64,000 nucleotides of DNA from contig NC_135785.1 in the NCBI RefSeq assembly GCF_051106095.1, positions 188,463,545 to 188,527,544 on the forward strand. Reading direction: 5' to 3'. This document shows, piece by piece, positions 31,633 through 44,649 of this stretch. The notes below the pieces were generated by a model. It searched no databases and had not been told where the DNA came from. It saw only the letters and a program-made list of their open reading frames with translations. The DNA is from Pogona vitticeps (lineage: Eukaryota > Chordata > Lepidosauria > Squamata > Agamidae). The translations under genes were made by a program, and so were the position numbers. The first letter of the stretch is position 1; each line of letters starts with the position of its first letter.

Positions 31633-33828
31633 GATTAAGTTGCAAGATGTTTAAAGGGCTGCAGTGTAAGACATTGGAGGACAGTATGCAAAGACCACTG
31701 TGGTGGTGGAACATGTCTGATCGATCACAAATTAGCCACACCTCAAAGAAATTGTTTTAAAGTAGGATGTTTGAATAACAAGGCAGCAGCAGAGACCTTG
31801 GGTTGGATTTGCTACAATTCCTGATAAGTAAACCTTATCAGAAGAATACTTTCTAACATCACCATGCGAAAATGCCTCTGAAAAATAGAGTAGTTTAGGT
31901 CTCAAAGGTCGAGAATGGGTCAGAGACCTCTGTCTCTTTTGGGAACAAGGAAATAACGGGAGAAGAACCCTGGATTGTCGTCCTGTGGGAAGACTACTGA
32001 AAGGGCGTCCTTTGAGAGGAGCGATTGAATCTCTTGCTGTAGGGTGTTTGATGGTGTAATTAGGACTACCTTCGGTGGTGGGAGGGAAACAAACTCTATC
32101 GCATAACCAATGGATGTTATAGACAGGACCCACTAATCGGTGGTGATGGACGCCCAAGATGGAAAATGGGGTGCTAGGCAAGTGGTGGTGAATGGTGGGA
32201 TAGAGCAGTCCAGCTGCCATATAGGTCGATGAAAGAGTAAGAACACCAGGACTAATGCATGAGTTTTAAGAGGCAATGCAGGTAAGGGAAAAAACAGCTC
32301 AGTGGACTCTTCTCTTCTCCAGAGTCTGCTGCAGTCTGCCCAACCCTTCCAGTGCCTCAATTTATTATCTAAGATACTACAGCAGTTCTCAAGCAATTAA
32401 CTATGCTCGTTAACATACCATCTGTGAGGCGCATGCATGATATACCTTTCCAGATAAGGAAGCAAAAAGCTAGCATGTGTGTGTGTTACAACATAACTGT
32501 TACATAGTTTTACTAAAGACAGCAGCAAATGCAAAGTTTAGCAGCAAGTATAGCAAACATATTCCCACAGTGGGAGATGAAGAAAGCGGATCTGGGCAAT
32601 AGGGGAGTCAAAGACTCTGCTCGATTTTCTTATCAGGTTGTCTGAAGGACCGTCGAGGATGTTGTCACTGAGCATGTTGACAATTTTGATATATGGAAGA
32701 TGACTAAGGTAAGTATCTTTGTTTTCCTGGAAAGGATTTTTATTGATGAAAAGGATACGGGCGACACCATTGGTATCTTTGGGGCCTGTAATATGGCTGA
32801 GTGTTGTATGAATGAACCGTCTTTCTCATCTTTTGTAGGTTATCCAGTATTTCATCAGTTTCCTCATTGAAGAGGCCGACACCATCAAAAGATAAGTCCT
32901 CAAGACGCATGTGAGAATCATCAGAAATGTGCGCTGATCGGAGCCAGGCATGCCTCCATAGGGCCACAGCAGTAGCCATGTGTCTAGAAACTGCCTTGAT
33001 TCTATGATGCGCTGTTATGCGTTCTTGATGTGCTAATGCCATAGCCTCTTGATGAAATGCAAGGCCACAAGGCTTGTATTCTCCCTGGGCTGACTGTAAA
33101 GTTGGAAGGGCCTTGTTCCAAATATACCTATGACAGGCTTCCATCGCTGCTAGATAATTGGCTGTGAAAAATGCCAGCGAGTAAACTCTACATCCAATAA
33201 TGTTGTTTCCTGCCTTAATTATTATTGGGAGTAGTATTAGACCGAGTGTGTGATCTATTTTGTGTCGCATCCATGATTACAGAATTGGGAGGTGGATGTT
33301 TAAAGAGAAATTCAGTATGTTGGCCATGGGTTTTGTATAAGTTTTTGACTCTTCAAGATATTTGAGGAACCGAGGATGGCCTGGACCGTGATTGTTTAAT
33401 TAACTTGAGAAGAGATGGAATAAACCCCATCTGAAGTGCAGGTGTTTGATCCTCATTAATATCCTCATATACCTTATCTGATTCTGATTGGACTGGTTGT
33501 TGAACATCCAAATCCATGGCTTTGGCTATGCATAGAACCAATTGAGAATATGAAGAAAAGCCCTCCAATGGAGATGGAGGATTGGTATCAGCTACATCTT
33601 ACATCGTTTAATTCTCTAGAAGAAAGAACCAAGAAGCGTGAATGGAGAGCTCATTGAATGACGGCAAAAAGGAACGGAGGCAATCGCCAGGATGGGCGGA
33701 CCATGTGTGCTGCTGGGGGTGGTCCTGGCGCATTCATGTTTGAGCGCTAGAATATTCCAGAGATCTCTGCACAGGCACAGATTAACCCATTAGTGTGCAT
33801 TCACAGAGACCATGAAGAAGAACCAGAT

Positions 33829-34906
33829 TTCACAAATATGAAAAGCAAGGTGTGCGTACATAATGGAGGGCAGGGGATGTACATTGAGTGAAAACCCAAT
33901 TGTACAACTAGCCTGAGAAGAGAAACCTGGTGTCAGCAAATAATGTGGATATGCTCTTCTTGTTCCAGCTATATCTGGGATCTGCAAAGAAACAAAATTC
34001 TTGTAATAAGACTACTGGTTTCTTACATAATCTAGCATTGCAAGACAGTGACAATTGGCTGTGATTGGAGGCCAAATGGCTGGCTTTCTGCAAATTAGTT
34101 TATACAAATTAGAACTAATGGAAGGGGGAAGGACTGCTGTTTCACCATACAGTCTGATTGTATACTACAGAATCTATCCAAACCCCTGTAAACTTGTAAA
34201 GACAAGGGTTACACAGATTGAAACCCATTGATTCCAATGGGTAATTCACTGGAGTAAATCTTCTGAGGACTTAAATTAAAGTCCAATAAGAAGCCAGTTT
34301 TACTGTATTCCAATAGCAGGGAACCTGTAGCTCTCCCAATGTTTGGACTATATTCCTGTAATCCCAGCCATTGACTATGCTGTTTTGATCCTGGCACAGT
34401 AGATTACTGTCTAAAATAATAGCAGATAAAATGTGTTCTGAATTACACATTCTATATAGAAAAAGTGAAATATATATACATATCTTAACAGATGCTTGTG
34501 TAACTCCATTAATATATCTTCTCATAAGGAAGAAAATGGATTTTTTCATATTATGTACAGGGAAGAAAAGAGGTAGCAATTTCAAAAGGTTATGGAAATG
34601 GGTCGCAATTGTTATATAAAATTTTACATACACTTTTCAGTGTAATCTGATGTTTTTTGCATGAGAGAGTTCAAGGCAAAAAGTGAAAGAGGTGCAGGAA
34701 ATCTTATATGAGCATGGGTGGAAATACTGTGGTTATTAGTATGGGGAATGTACAAATAACAGCAAGTTGTAAAAAAATCTAAAATAATTAATGAGTTCCA
34801 CAGACTTGTCTTTTCATTGAGTTTTAAAACATGTTAAGAAATGTTAACATTATTCAAACTCATCAAATTGTTTATAAAAAGACAGCATATCTTTATTACA
34901 TAGTGT
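33829..34906. other. Intergenic DNA, nothing recognised
   Basis: AT-rich unique-looking sequence between the DIRS fossil and the next hAT element. No exon or repeat family is recognised. Confidence 0.5.
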
Positions 34907-34914
34907 GTCATTAC

Positions 34915-35244
34915 TAGAAATGGGGGTATTCGTATATGAATATCCCCCTACAGGTGGAAATAATGAGGATCCCATTCCACTGCTGATGCCAACTCAACAA
35001 AGCCTTCCTATCGTGCCGTTGTTCACAATGGATTAGCCACTCTGCAACCTGGTAGAGAGGCTTGTCATCCCGCCTACTGCCAGGAGTGGCTAATCTATTG
35101 CGGACAAGGGCGCAATAGGAAGGCTCCGTCGAGCTGGCATCAACAGTGGAATGGTGAGTGGACAGTCCAGCCCTATGGGGCTGGACCCTCATTATTTCCA
35201 CATTTGGGGGAGATATTCGTATTCATATATGAATCATATCTCTA
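34915..35244. mobile_element. hAT-type MITE with perfect 8-bp target duplication
   Basis: It begins TAGAAATGGGGGTATTCGTA and ends TGAATCATATCTCTA. GTCATTAC flanks both sides (34907-34914 and 35245-35252). Internal inverted copies (for example TCCATTCCACTGCT-like and AACAGTGGAATGGTGA) make it nearly palindromic. Confidence 0.92.
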
Positions 35245-35252
35245 GTCATTAC

Positions 35253-36290
35253 ATATAAAGTCAATTGCACAAAAGCCAGATCACAAAGGAACCGCCAGTA
35301 CTGAAGGAGGCAGAAAACTAGGGACTTAAATGGCCGTGAACTATATCTAGCATAGAAATGAAATCCCACATTACCCCTTTCCCTGTATAAAACTTCTATA
35401 TGGTAAAAGTATTAATCTAATATTTATTTCATTTAATTATTAAGACATTAAGTTAGCTGGCATAAGGCAGAATTCTTATCCTGTTTGTGTTTGGCCTTTG
35501 ACCCACTTAGAATGGGGACATTGAGCCGTGTCCACAAATGTCTGTTCTGCAGAGGAATGCAAAGGACAGTATTATCATTGTGTGCACAGGGTCAAAGGCA
35601 GGAATGCATACATTCTCTGTAGATAAGTGTCTGAGAAACAATAGCTTGCCGGAAAGCATAGAGCAGATAAGAAAGTAAATGTCATGTTACACTTAGCCTC
35701 AAATGCAAGGTTACTTGAAGGGATAATGATATATGTTTCTATATAGTAGGTACAGTACTTAATTTATGATTGGTGCTTATGATTATGACTGGTGACCTCA
35801 TGCTAAGAGTTTATGTTTGATGCCTATATAATGAAAGGGTTGTGCACCTGGTAGGTATCTGTTCCGTTGCAATGAGCTAGACTCAATGATTTTATTAATG
35901 AAGAACTGTTGCAAAGCATGAAAGTTTGCATTGGTTGCACTAAGACCATAATCAAAGAATTTTCCCAACAGAACCAAATTAATAGCAAACCTAACAGAGC
36001 TTTCAAGGTATGTGAAATAGTTAAGGAGCACTTTTAATTCACAACTTCTGCCTCTGCTACCAGATACCTAATTTAAATACCCAGAAACAGACTAATTTGG
36101 CTGACTCCAAATTTGGAACTACAGCTACATATCAATGCAAGGGCTGAGACAGTCTTGTTGGTTGGCCAAGCTCTAGATACCAAGGTGAGGAAGTCCTCTT
36201 CTGGAAAGTAGTCGTTTCCATGTGCCAAAGATAGGAGCCAAGATACTAGAGGAGCAAATGAGTAGATACTTGGAAGGTCCTCTTCATCGA
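35253..36290. other. Intergenic DNA, nothing recognised
   Basis: No recognisable gene or repeat boundary. Short frames only. Confidence 0.5.
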
Positions 36291-36293
36291 ATT

Positions 36294-36860
36294 TTACGGA
36301 CTGCTTGGGATGAGCTCAGCAGAGTGCATTGCTTTTGAGCTAATGGCAAGAACATCACCCTGGCCAGCCTTTACAAAGCATTCTTGGGAAGTAGTGTTTT
36401 GCTTCAAGGTTTTGGTCCTCATCCAAGTCTGGATAGTTCCCATCCCCCTTTTTGCCCTGGATGCTTTTCTCTTTGTTTCCCACATCTTTCCCCCTCTTTT
36501 CTTGTTATCAGCCACTAATGCTCTGACCACTGCAACAATGTCTTGTTGCTACTGCTGCATCCCATATTGCTTGCAAATGATCTGCACAAATCAGCTGCTT
36601 GCATGTGCTGCCTTGAGTCTCTCAGACTGGACTGAAGGCTCACTGCCCAACAATTTAACTAACAGATCAGGCTCCTCACCTGCTGTTGCCTCCCTCTCCA
36701 ATCACAGGACTTCTAGGTTGGCTTCCAACTCAGCCTTTTTGTGTGCATCAGTAGTGGCGGTGGCAGCAACAACAGCAGCTTCTGCTTGCATAGTTGCTTC
36801 TTTCTTCCATAAGAGGAACATGCCCATGCAGCTTCTGCTTCAGCCTGTGTTGTGGCAGCT
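36294..36860 (-). pseudogene. Degraded coding relic, unrecognised
   Basis: The minus strand here has coding-like composition (charged, alanine-rich peptides such as AHKKAELEANLEVL and LEREATAGEEPDLLVKLLG) with a few interruptions. The 241-residue plus-strand frame over the same bases has low-complexity hydrophobic content and looks like its shadow. It may be a processed pseudogene or an old retroelement piece; I cannot name the parent. Confidence 0.4.
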
Positions 36861-38269
36861 GTTTGACATCAGTGTGGTGCATTATTCATTACATATGATA
36901 AGAGCTGGGTTGTTTTTCTTTTTTATGACCAAAACATTTTTCCAACAGCTACTTGTTATTTACTATCTCAAGAATCTGATGCAGCTGATAGGAGATATGA
37001 GCATGGTTGGGACACCTGTTTGTTGGTTTTCCTAAGATGTCTGTTTGGCCTTTTGAAACAGACTACTGGGTTACACAGGCCTTTGAACTGCTGAAGTACG
37101 GCACTTACGGAAAATTTCTGCCAGTCAAAAGCATTATATAATGTACAGTATTCTAGTTTTCTTGCACATCATCTTGGGAAAAAGAGTCGCATAAATACAT
37201 ATTTTATTAACCATAAATTAAAACAGTTGAATTCATGGCGATGACTGTTTTTTTTTCTTCTGAAACCAAAGAACATTTGAGCCAAACTAAAAAGAAGGAA
37301 ATTACAGAGGATTCTTCTATAGTATTTTTGCCTTTTTCCATGGTACTCTTCAGACTACTTCAGCAGAACAGGCATGGCAAGCGGCTCATAATCATAGTGT
37401 TCACATTTGCTTCACAAAGATCACATTCATCTCAACAATCCAGTTATTAGGAAATTACCAGGGTGGGGAGTTTTGAGCTAAATGAAGATACAAACCAAAC
37501 AGTAGGCTATCTGCAAAGTATTTATTTATTCTTGCTCTAATCTGGAATATACCGGTTATATACCACAGTATTTCACCAAAACAGGAAGTTCCGTTTCTGT
37601 GGTTTTACTCAAAAGAGGAAACAAGATGATTTTTCATGCCCATTATTAGATGGTTAAAAAAAACACACACATTCATTTTGGAATGTATTATATTTTGTGG
37701 CACCTTAAAAGCTAACTGCTAGATTTTAATATGCACTTGCTTTGACAAGTCCATTTCCTCCATGAAAGCTCATTTTAAAATATAGCATGTAGTCTTTAAG
37801 GTTCTACAATGTTTCTGTCTACTTTATGTTTTTTAAATTTTTCTTGATTTTGCCTGATATGTCAGCACAGACTCACACTGACTACCTTGTCTAAAATTAC
37901 TTATATTACTTCTGTTACATGTATTGTTTTGTGCTTTGCCATCATTCTGGGCCCTTCTGGAGAGACAAACAATGTATATACGAAATGAAATAACTGTACT
38001 GTAGATGGTTTTGAAAAATAACTAACTGATACAGTGAGCAAAACTGAGTGGCAAAGCTTTTTTAAAAACTGCCCTGATTAAAGTGGAATGGTGTCTCTAT
38101 GAACCCATTATTGTATGTATGAAATAGCTTATCTGACAAAAGAATGGGTCAATTCTAAACAAACTTGAGTTTCAAGAGACTGTATATCTCTAGATCCATC
38201 CCAAAGAAAGGTTTTAAAACATGTAGCTTGAACTGGCCTTATTCAAGATAAACATTCAAGGTATGTGCC

Positions 38270-38665
38270 ATTGAATCACAGAACTGTAGAGCTTGGACCA
38301 CAAGGGTCATCTGGTTCAACCCCTGTTGAAGCAGGAATTCCACAGTTTAAGTATCCCCTGACAGATGACCATCCAAATTGTTTTAAAAATATTCAGTGAA
38401 AAAGAGTCTGCTGGCCAAGGCAATCCATTCCATTATCAAACAGTTCTTACAGTTAAGAAGTTCTCTGTAATGTTTCATTGAAATTTCCCTTCTTGAAATA
38501 TAAACCTACTGTTTCAAGTCGTAGCCTCTGGAGCCACATAAAACAAATCTATTTCATTTTCCCTGTGATATCTCTTGAAATATTTGGAGATGGTTGTCAT
38601 GCTACTTTGTAAGTATTACCTCTGTCTCCTCCAGACAAAACACAGCCAGCTCCTTCTTTCATTGC
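38270..38665 (-). repeat. CR1/L3-type LINE 3' region
   Basis: The plus strand reads GAATCACAGAACTGTAGAGC, then AGGGTCATCTGGTTCAACCC, and later TTCTCTGTAATGTTTCATTG and CTCCAGACAAAACACAGCCAG, a pattern known from CR1/L3 3' ends read in antisense. Confidence 0.7.
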
Positions 38666-38684
38666 TATCTTTTGTCAAGTAAAT

Positions 38685-39230
38685 CAGTGGTTCTTAACGT
38701 GGGCGATAATGCCCCCCAGGGGGCGATTTCATTTTTCAGGGGGGCAGTAGAACGAAAAGGGGCGGTGTGGGGGCGCTGGAGCAGAAGGGGGCGGTAGGGG
38801 GGCGCTGGAGCAAGCAAACCTGTGAAAATGGCTGCAGCCTTTTTACAGTGTGCATGAATATATATTTTCCTCCAATCTTAATTTAGTTTCAGAGTTTTTG
38901 TCTTGAAATTTTTAGTTCCTGCATTGCGGTTTGTTTTTATGCCCTTTTTATGCTGTATTTCTTTTTGCATCTTAAAATTCACTTGCAACCAAATTATTAA
39001 ATGTTCCTTTTTGGGGGCATTTCATTTTCTTGGAATTGAATTTTGTTTTCAGGGGTCATTGGATTTAAGTGTCTTAAATAAACAAACAAACAAACAAATA
39101 AATAAATAAATAAATAAACAAATAAAAAAACAAACAAACAAATAAATATCATCACCATGGGGAGGGCGGCGATGATAACTTCCTCAATGGCTCAAGGGGG
39201 CGTTTCTTTCAAAAAGGTTAAGAACCACTG
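38685..39230. mobile_element. hAT-type MITE with perfect 8-bp target duplication
   Basis: The left end CAGTGGTTCTTAACGTGGGC and right end AAAAAGGTTAAGAACCACTG are inverted repeats. AAGTAAAT flanks both sides (38677-38684 and 39231-39238). An (AAAC/AAAT)n run occupies about 39078-39146. It is inserted next to the CR1-like piece. Confidence 0.92.
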
Positions 39231-39239
39231 AAGTAAATG

Positions 39240-42200
39240 ACCATCCTGATCGTGTTGTATTTATGTATATACTGTATGTTGCTGATGCAGCAGTGGTTGA
39301 AGAAAGAAGCTAGTCTATCTATGAGAAACTGTTACGTTATTTCCCAAGTGCCAGCTCCATGCATTGTTTCTTGAGTACAGAACACATCCTTAAATATTCA
39401 CTATATCCACTGGTCATTTTAATTTGTGAGTTTTACTAAGCATGTTGCCTATTAATAAACAAAGATCCACAGAATGCTAAAGTTATCTTAAGGGCAATTT
39501 TTGCAATGCTATTTAATGTACTCCATGCCTCAACTGCCACCATGCAAAAGAAAGAACAACCTATCAGCTATAGCAGCTAAATGCAGCCTCCATCTCTAAA
39601 TGTAATAGTGCCTTCACAACCTGCTTATTATCCCGGACACATGTGTTTGCTAATTAGGAAAGAATGTTGAACTACTGCTGGATGGTGCAGCAGGACTGTT
39701 TAAGGAAGCATCTTCAGGAAAGCAGAGCAAATTCTGCGGAGTTGCAGTTTGTTAGTGATGTTATATATAGACCTTCGAACTGGTTAAGGTCTAAACCCAC
39801 AGTGTTGCTCTAAAGCAAAGCTACTAAACCTACACTTAACCATACATATTTATAATAGAAAAAAAGCTGAACTAATGAAGTGATTTCTTAGTAGTAAAAT
39901 AATATGGATGAAAACAGAAGAGCCAGTGTTCTAGCATTTGGGAACAGAAAAGAAAAACACTCTGGAAAAATCATTACAACACTCAATTTGACAGGACTGA
40001 GATTTACACTTCTGTCTCACTATGTACATTAGTGAAACTAGCATGCAGCTGCTGTTCTAAGCATAGAGAATTTCACTAATAAAGAATTTCCTGGCCACAT
40101 AACCGCTTCTTGTGTTGCAAAGGAAGCGTTACAAAAATAATTAACAAAACTGCTCAATATTGGAAAAGGCCTCCCCATTTTGACCAGCTAAAACCCTAAG
40201 AATTCACAGCAAGACTCATACAGTATGTATCATTCTCTGATGGACTGCTTTCACTTTGGTGACAATAAATGTAAAATAGATGAAAGTTATAAAAAGTCTA
40301 TCTGCTGCCCAGCCTTACATGAGGTTTTTGCATTCCATCACTCTATAGTTTTTCCTTCTGGCTGCGCAAGAACAAATCATTAGCTATGCTATAGTCAGTT
40401 CCCATTCTAATCCTTAGTGAGCTGTGCATTCAGGCAAGGAAAAACCTCTTAAGAAAAAAACAAGTGTTTTGTTCCCATCTATGTATATAGAGAAAAATTC
40501 AACAGATGCTCCATTATACATTATTCCACTGACCTTCATCATTCAGAAAAGTCTGATTTCCAGAAAGAGGGCAGAAGGCTCAGACAAGAGACAAGGCCAT
40601 TGTATTTATGGTCCTGGTGTCACATTTGGTAGCCTACTGCTCAACACAATTTTAATGCTGATACTAATGCTCCCCTCCTCCTGCCCTAACACAAATAAGC
40701 TTTGTTCTTCTGAAGAATGTTAATTTGTTCTCTGCTGATCACATAATGTAAGCATGATGGTCAAATAACCAAACATGAGAAAAAGATGTGGGAGAAAGAG
40801 GCAATGTTTTAAATCTTCATTTTAATCAAGCGTATAAATAATAAGAGACTGGAAAGGTCTGGGACTCAGTTTGCAGCTCATTCTCACACGCTTATTTAGA
40901 ATTAAATCCTGTAATGTTCAATGGACCATATTTCCTTGTAAGTAGGGCTCACAAATGCAGCTGTTGGCCCAGATCCTGAAGCAGCCTCTGAATCATCTTA
41001 CAGAACTCCAAAATCAGAATTAAAACTGGCAGAAGACAAAGAAGTGTTCCTTCATCCAGGTATAGTTTCAACAGAATGTAAGACCAATATTTTCTGAACC
41101 AAGACACAAGTACACTGTACTCAGTCACCAGAGATGCTGTGATTTTCTACGAAAGCGCTGATCTTCTGTAAAGCTTTCTAGCCATCTACATTCAAAAGAA
41201 AGATCTAGTTAGGTGTTTATTATTAATTTCCAATCAATTACATTCAAGAGTTACCTATTTTTATCTTTATCAGCTGGTCCTTCTGCAGCACACCTAACAT
41301 GGCAGCCCTTTTATGCATGAGGGCACTGCATGGCAGCCATTTGTGATGGCACCCTTTAAACTTTGTCAAAATTTTCAGTGTACTCATAGGCTTAAAAAAG
41401 GTTGGGTATCCCTTCTGCGGATAAAATAGTTCAAGCAATAACTTTGCTTGAGTTCCACTTCCCATTTTATCTGAAATAAATTCAAAGAATAAGGTATTTG
41501 AATATTCCAAAGAAACTCATTATTCGAGACCCCAGTAGATACCTCTGTCTTTCATAGCAATATTTTTAAAAGAAGGAAAAAAAAACCTACAATGTTTATT
41601 TACAGTATATCGAATCAGACCTCAGTACATTTTGCCCAGCTCAGCCTTTTCCAATTAGCATCAAACATTCAAGACCCCTGTTATTTTTTTAAAATAATTG
41701 GGGGGGTTTGTTGTTGTTTGTTTTTTTTCCTGGAGACACTAGATAACTCTCAAGTACAATTTCTGTAACTGAGCTATGGTACATAAGCCATGTACCCCCT
41801 AATTTTCAGCCCCACTGGATGGGGCTTTGCCTCGCTCTCGCACAACTTCACTTCTGTGTGCATGTGCAACCCCTGTGCAGGATTCCGTCGCAAACAGAAC
41901 TAAAGGGGTTGAATGCAATCACTGCGCAGAGGAGGAAGAGAGATGGGGAAGAGGGAAGTGGAGTAGCATGCACACAGTTTAGAGGGAACCTTGTACATAA
42001 GGAGTTTGTAAATTTGTTTTCTGCAGATAAGACAAACGCACAATTTGTATTTTATATGTCTACTTAAGAAAGTAAGTGTTACAGAGTTCTAAGCTTTTTA
42101 AGCTCTGGTTAAAATATTAAGCATATCACCATAACTCTGGAATGATCAGAGGAAATAAATAATAATAAAACACAGCTAATGGTTTTTAAAGTGATCCTAT

Positions 42201-43430
42201 AGCTGTGTCTCTTCTGAGTCACTGCACACTCCCTGTCACAGGAATTAAAAAGCAAAGAACAAATCTTTTTTTTAAAAAAATGCTAATCAATACCTACTCA
42301 CTGGCTACATTCAGATGTTGGCTACAAAATAATAAGAAAAACTCTAACTAAATAAAAGTGCAGGCAATTGCCTTATAACCAGTTACATAGATAATTGGCT
42401 CATTTCAAGGCCAGACCAAACCAGTTTGTTGCTGTCTAATCCTACCACCCCATGCCATCGCATAAGGACAATCTTGCAAGGAATTCTACCTGGTTAGCAG
42501 GCCACGCTTCTTCACATTCACCTGTGCAGCAAATGATCGTGCACCTGGCCACACAGAGACTACAGAAGAGGAGACTGCTTCTTCAACTGCCCTTAGGCAC
42601 AGTTTCCCCCACAAAACCCCAGAATTTTGACCCAAATGGTTAGTACCCAATGCCAGGCAATATATTTAAATACATGGCAGAACATTTTATTGTCATTTCT
42701 CCCTGTGTTAAACAGTGTACAGTTGTGATCTTTGTGGCCATGCTGCAGAAGACAGCCTAGTGAAAGGCAGGGTTGTGGTCATAATGTGGTCTAACCTGTA
42801 ACTCAACACTACATCTGAACAGAACCTGTTTGTCTAACTATCCCTGGCTAGCAGTGGCTGTTCGGAGTCCCAAGCAAAGATTTTTCATATTACTTCTGCC
42901 CATCTTGTCAACTTTTTAAACTGCAAAAGCCAAAACTACTTTACCTTTTTCAATGACAAGCCGTGGAGAATTCTATTTTATTGTTTTTTCTTCTTGAACT
43001 TTCACTTTGTCACTCTCTGCATCAGCCTTATAGACACAGATTGAAATTAGACACAGAAGCCAGACATTTCAACAAGCAAAGCAATATTTATAAAACTATG
43101 TGTAAATTCAAAAAAGAATTTGATGCACTGAGATCCTCATGTTTAGACATCTGTTAAAGCATTAGATCGTTTTAGTTTCTTCTCAGTGTATATTTTAGAG
43201 TCTCAGCATATATGTACTTAAATCACTATCATATATTACAAAGGGAATAGCTGGGATTCTTAGTGCACCCTCTAGACAGATTACTCACTCCTGAGTAATC
43301 CAGCGAGTTACTTTGAGTGAATCAGAAACATGAAAAGTAAATGGGAGAAGCTTGGTTAATATGTTTGTATTTAGGATACTATGAAAGAGAGAGAGAGATG
43401 GGACAATTTATATGATTTGCATTTCTTAAT
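39240..43430. other. Intergenic DNA between SAT1 and APOO
   Basis: About 4 kb with no recognised exon. Near 41770-42000 there is a GC-richer segment (CACTGGATGGGGCTTTGCC, GCAGAGGAGGAAGAGAG) that may be a decayed DNA transposon. Otherwise nothing stands out. Confidence 0.5.
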
Positions 43431-43432
43431 AT

Positions 43433-44075
43433 AATTACATGCTGCCAAGTCAATTCTGACTTGTTGCCATCCTTTTCAGGCTTTTCCAGGTAGAGAATGC
43501 TCAGGAGTGGTTTACCAATCCTTCTTCTGGGGTACTCTGGGACTGTGCAGCTTGCCCAAGGTCACACAGGGTAGCTTTACTCGTACAAGAAATGGTGGGG
43601 AATTGAACTCCCAACTAGAGATGGGCAATTAGGATTACCATTACGAAGAGCAGCAGCATAGGTGCCACAGAGGCCCATTTCCCTCTCCCCAGAAATGGCC
43701 GGTCCACTCACCATTCACTGCATGGCACTTGGCTCCATTGTGGTGGTGGTCACGCCAATCGCAGAAGGAGCCTGGCTGACTCTTCTCTGCCTCCCTGTGC
43801 CACTCATTGCTAAATGAGGATACTCCCTGTCCTGCCTCTGTTTTGAAATGGTTGACTGTGTGGGGAGGTGAGGAAGAGCTCACCGGGTTCCTTCTAGGGT
43901 TGGTGTGACCACCATGATGAAGGAGCTGAGCTCTGCACAGTGAATGGTGAGTAGACTGGCCAGTTCTGGGGGGAGGGAATGGGTCTCAGGGATATGAATA
44001 CATACAGCCAATTTCTACTCCCAACCTCTGGCTCCACAGCCAGATACCTAAATCACTGAGTTATCCAGCCAGCTA
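43433..44075. repeat. SINE relic split by a hAT element
   Basis: AAGTCAATTCTGACTTGTTG and GACTGTGCAGCTTGCCCAAG with GGGGAATTGAACTCCCAAC lie to the left. ACCTCTGGCTCCACAGCCAG and CACTGAGTTATCCAGCCAGC resume to the right of the insertion at 43616-44017. Confidence 0.8.
43616..44017. mobile_element. hAT-type MITE with 8-bp target duplication
   Basis: It begins TAGAGATGGGCAATT and ends CAGCCAATTTCTA. CTCCCAAC flanks both sides (43608-43615 and 44018-44025). The arms are complementary over long stretches (for example CCACTCACCATTCACTG and CAGTGAATGGTGAGT). Confidence 0.9.
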
Positions 44076-44649
44076 TTTCTTAGGTAATCCCAATTTCCTT
44101 TTCTTAAGTATCCCTTATTTACAGTTCATACACAATACTTAACAGTTCATGTGCTCACAATTTCAAGCAACTGCCTAACTAACCTGCTTTGTTAACATGA
44201 TACTCTGTAGACAGAGTGGACATATTCTTAAACCATGGCTTAGAGATAGAAAATGAGCCACAGAGAGCTCAATCTTCCACACTTGTTCCCTCCTCTTTAG
44301 CTTCTTTGCATACAAGAGAATGATTTCCATATCAGACCAAACCACAATTCCATATAACACTGGAACCCAGGGAACTGTGATTTGCACAAACTAAGATATG
44401 AAATCATGATTGAACCTGGTTTGTTTAAATTAAGTCAGGTTGGAATTATTCAGTTCTCTGTATTCTGATGTCTGTTCTAATGAGAAAATTAAACCTTTCC
44501 TGTCTCTCCTGAACACTAAGGACAAGGAGGAAGGATAAATATGAAGACCCAACATTCACTATGGCTTATTCCTGATCATTAAACCTCTCCAACCAGGCAC
44601 TTTTAGTTGTAGTTTGCCGTCAAGTTCCCCCTGTCCCCAGCCAGCACAA

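Larger units (their letters stand above)
30139..33828 (-). mobile_element. DIRS-type retrotransposon fossil
   Basis: Inverted terminal repeats lie at about 30139-30300 and 33665-33828 (GGTTAATCTG and CATTAGTGTG motifs in opposite senses). A copy complementary to the ends is at about 30358-30455, the internal complementary region expected near one end of DIRS. On the minus strand come a gag-like region (about 32740-33280, HAWLRSAHIS, LSFDGVGLFNEETD), a short reverse-transcriptase-like piece (about 31880-32000) and a tyrosine-recombinase-like piece (about 30760-31045, HPDKVMLYPDISFLPKV, LHLLDVRRALVFYVKR). It is broken many times and shortened. It carries a later hAT insertion and a Tc1 fragment. 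It looks old but still readable. Confidence 0.85.

Noticed and set aside
36310-37035. 241-residue plus-strand open frame
   Set aside because: It has the longest frame in the window but a low-complexity hydrophobic sequence, no splice context and no known domain; it looks like the shadow of a minus-strand relic.
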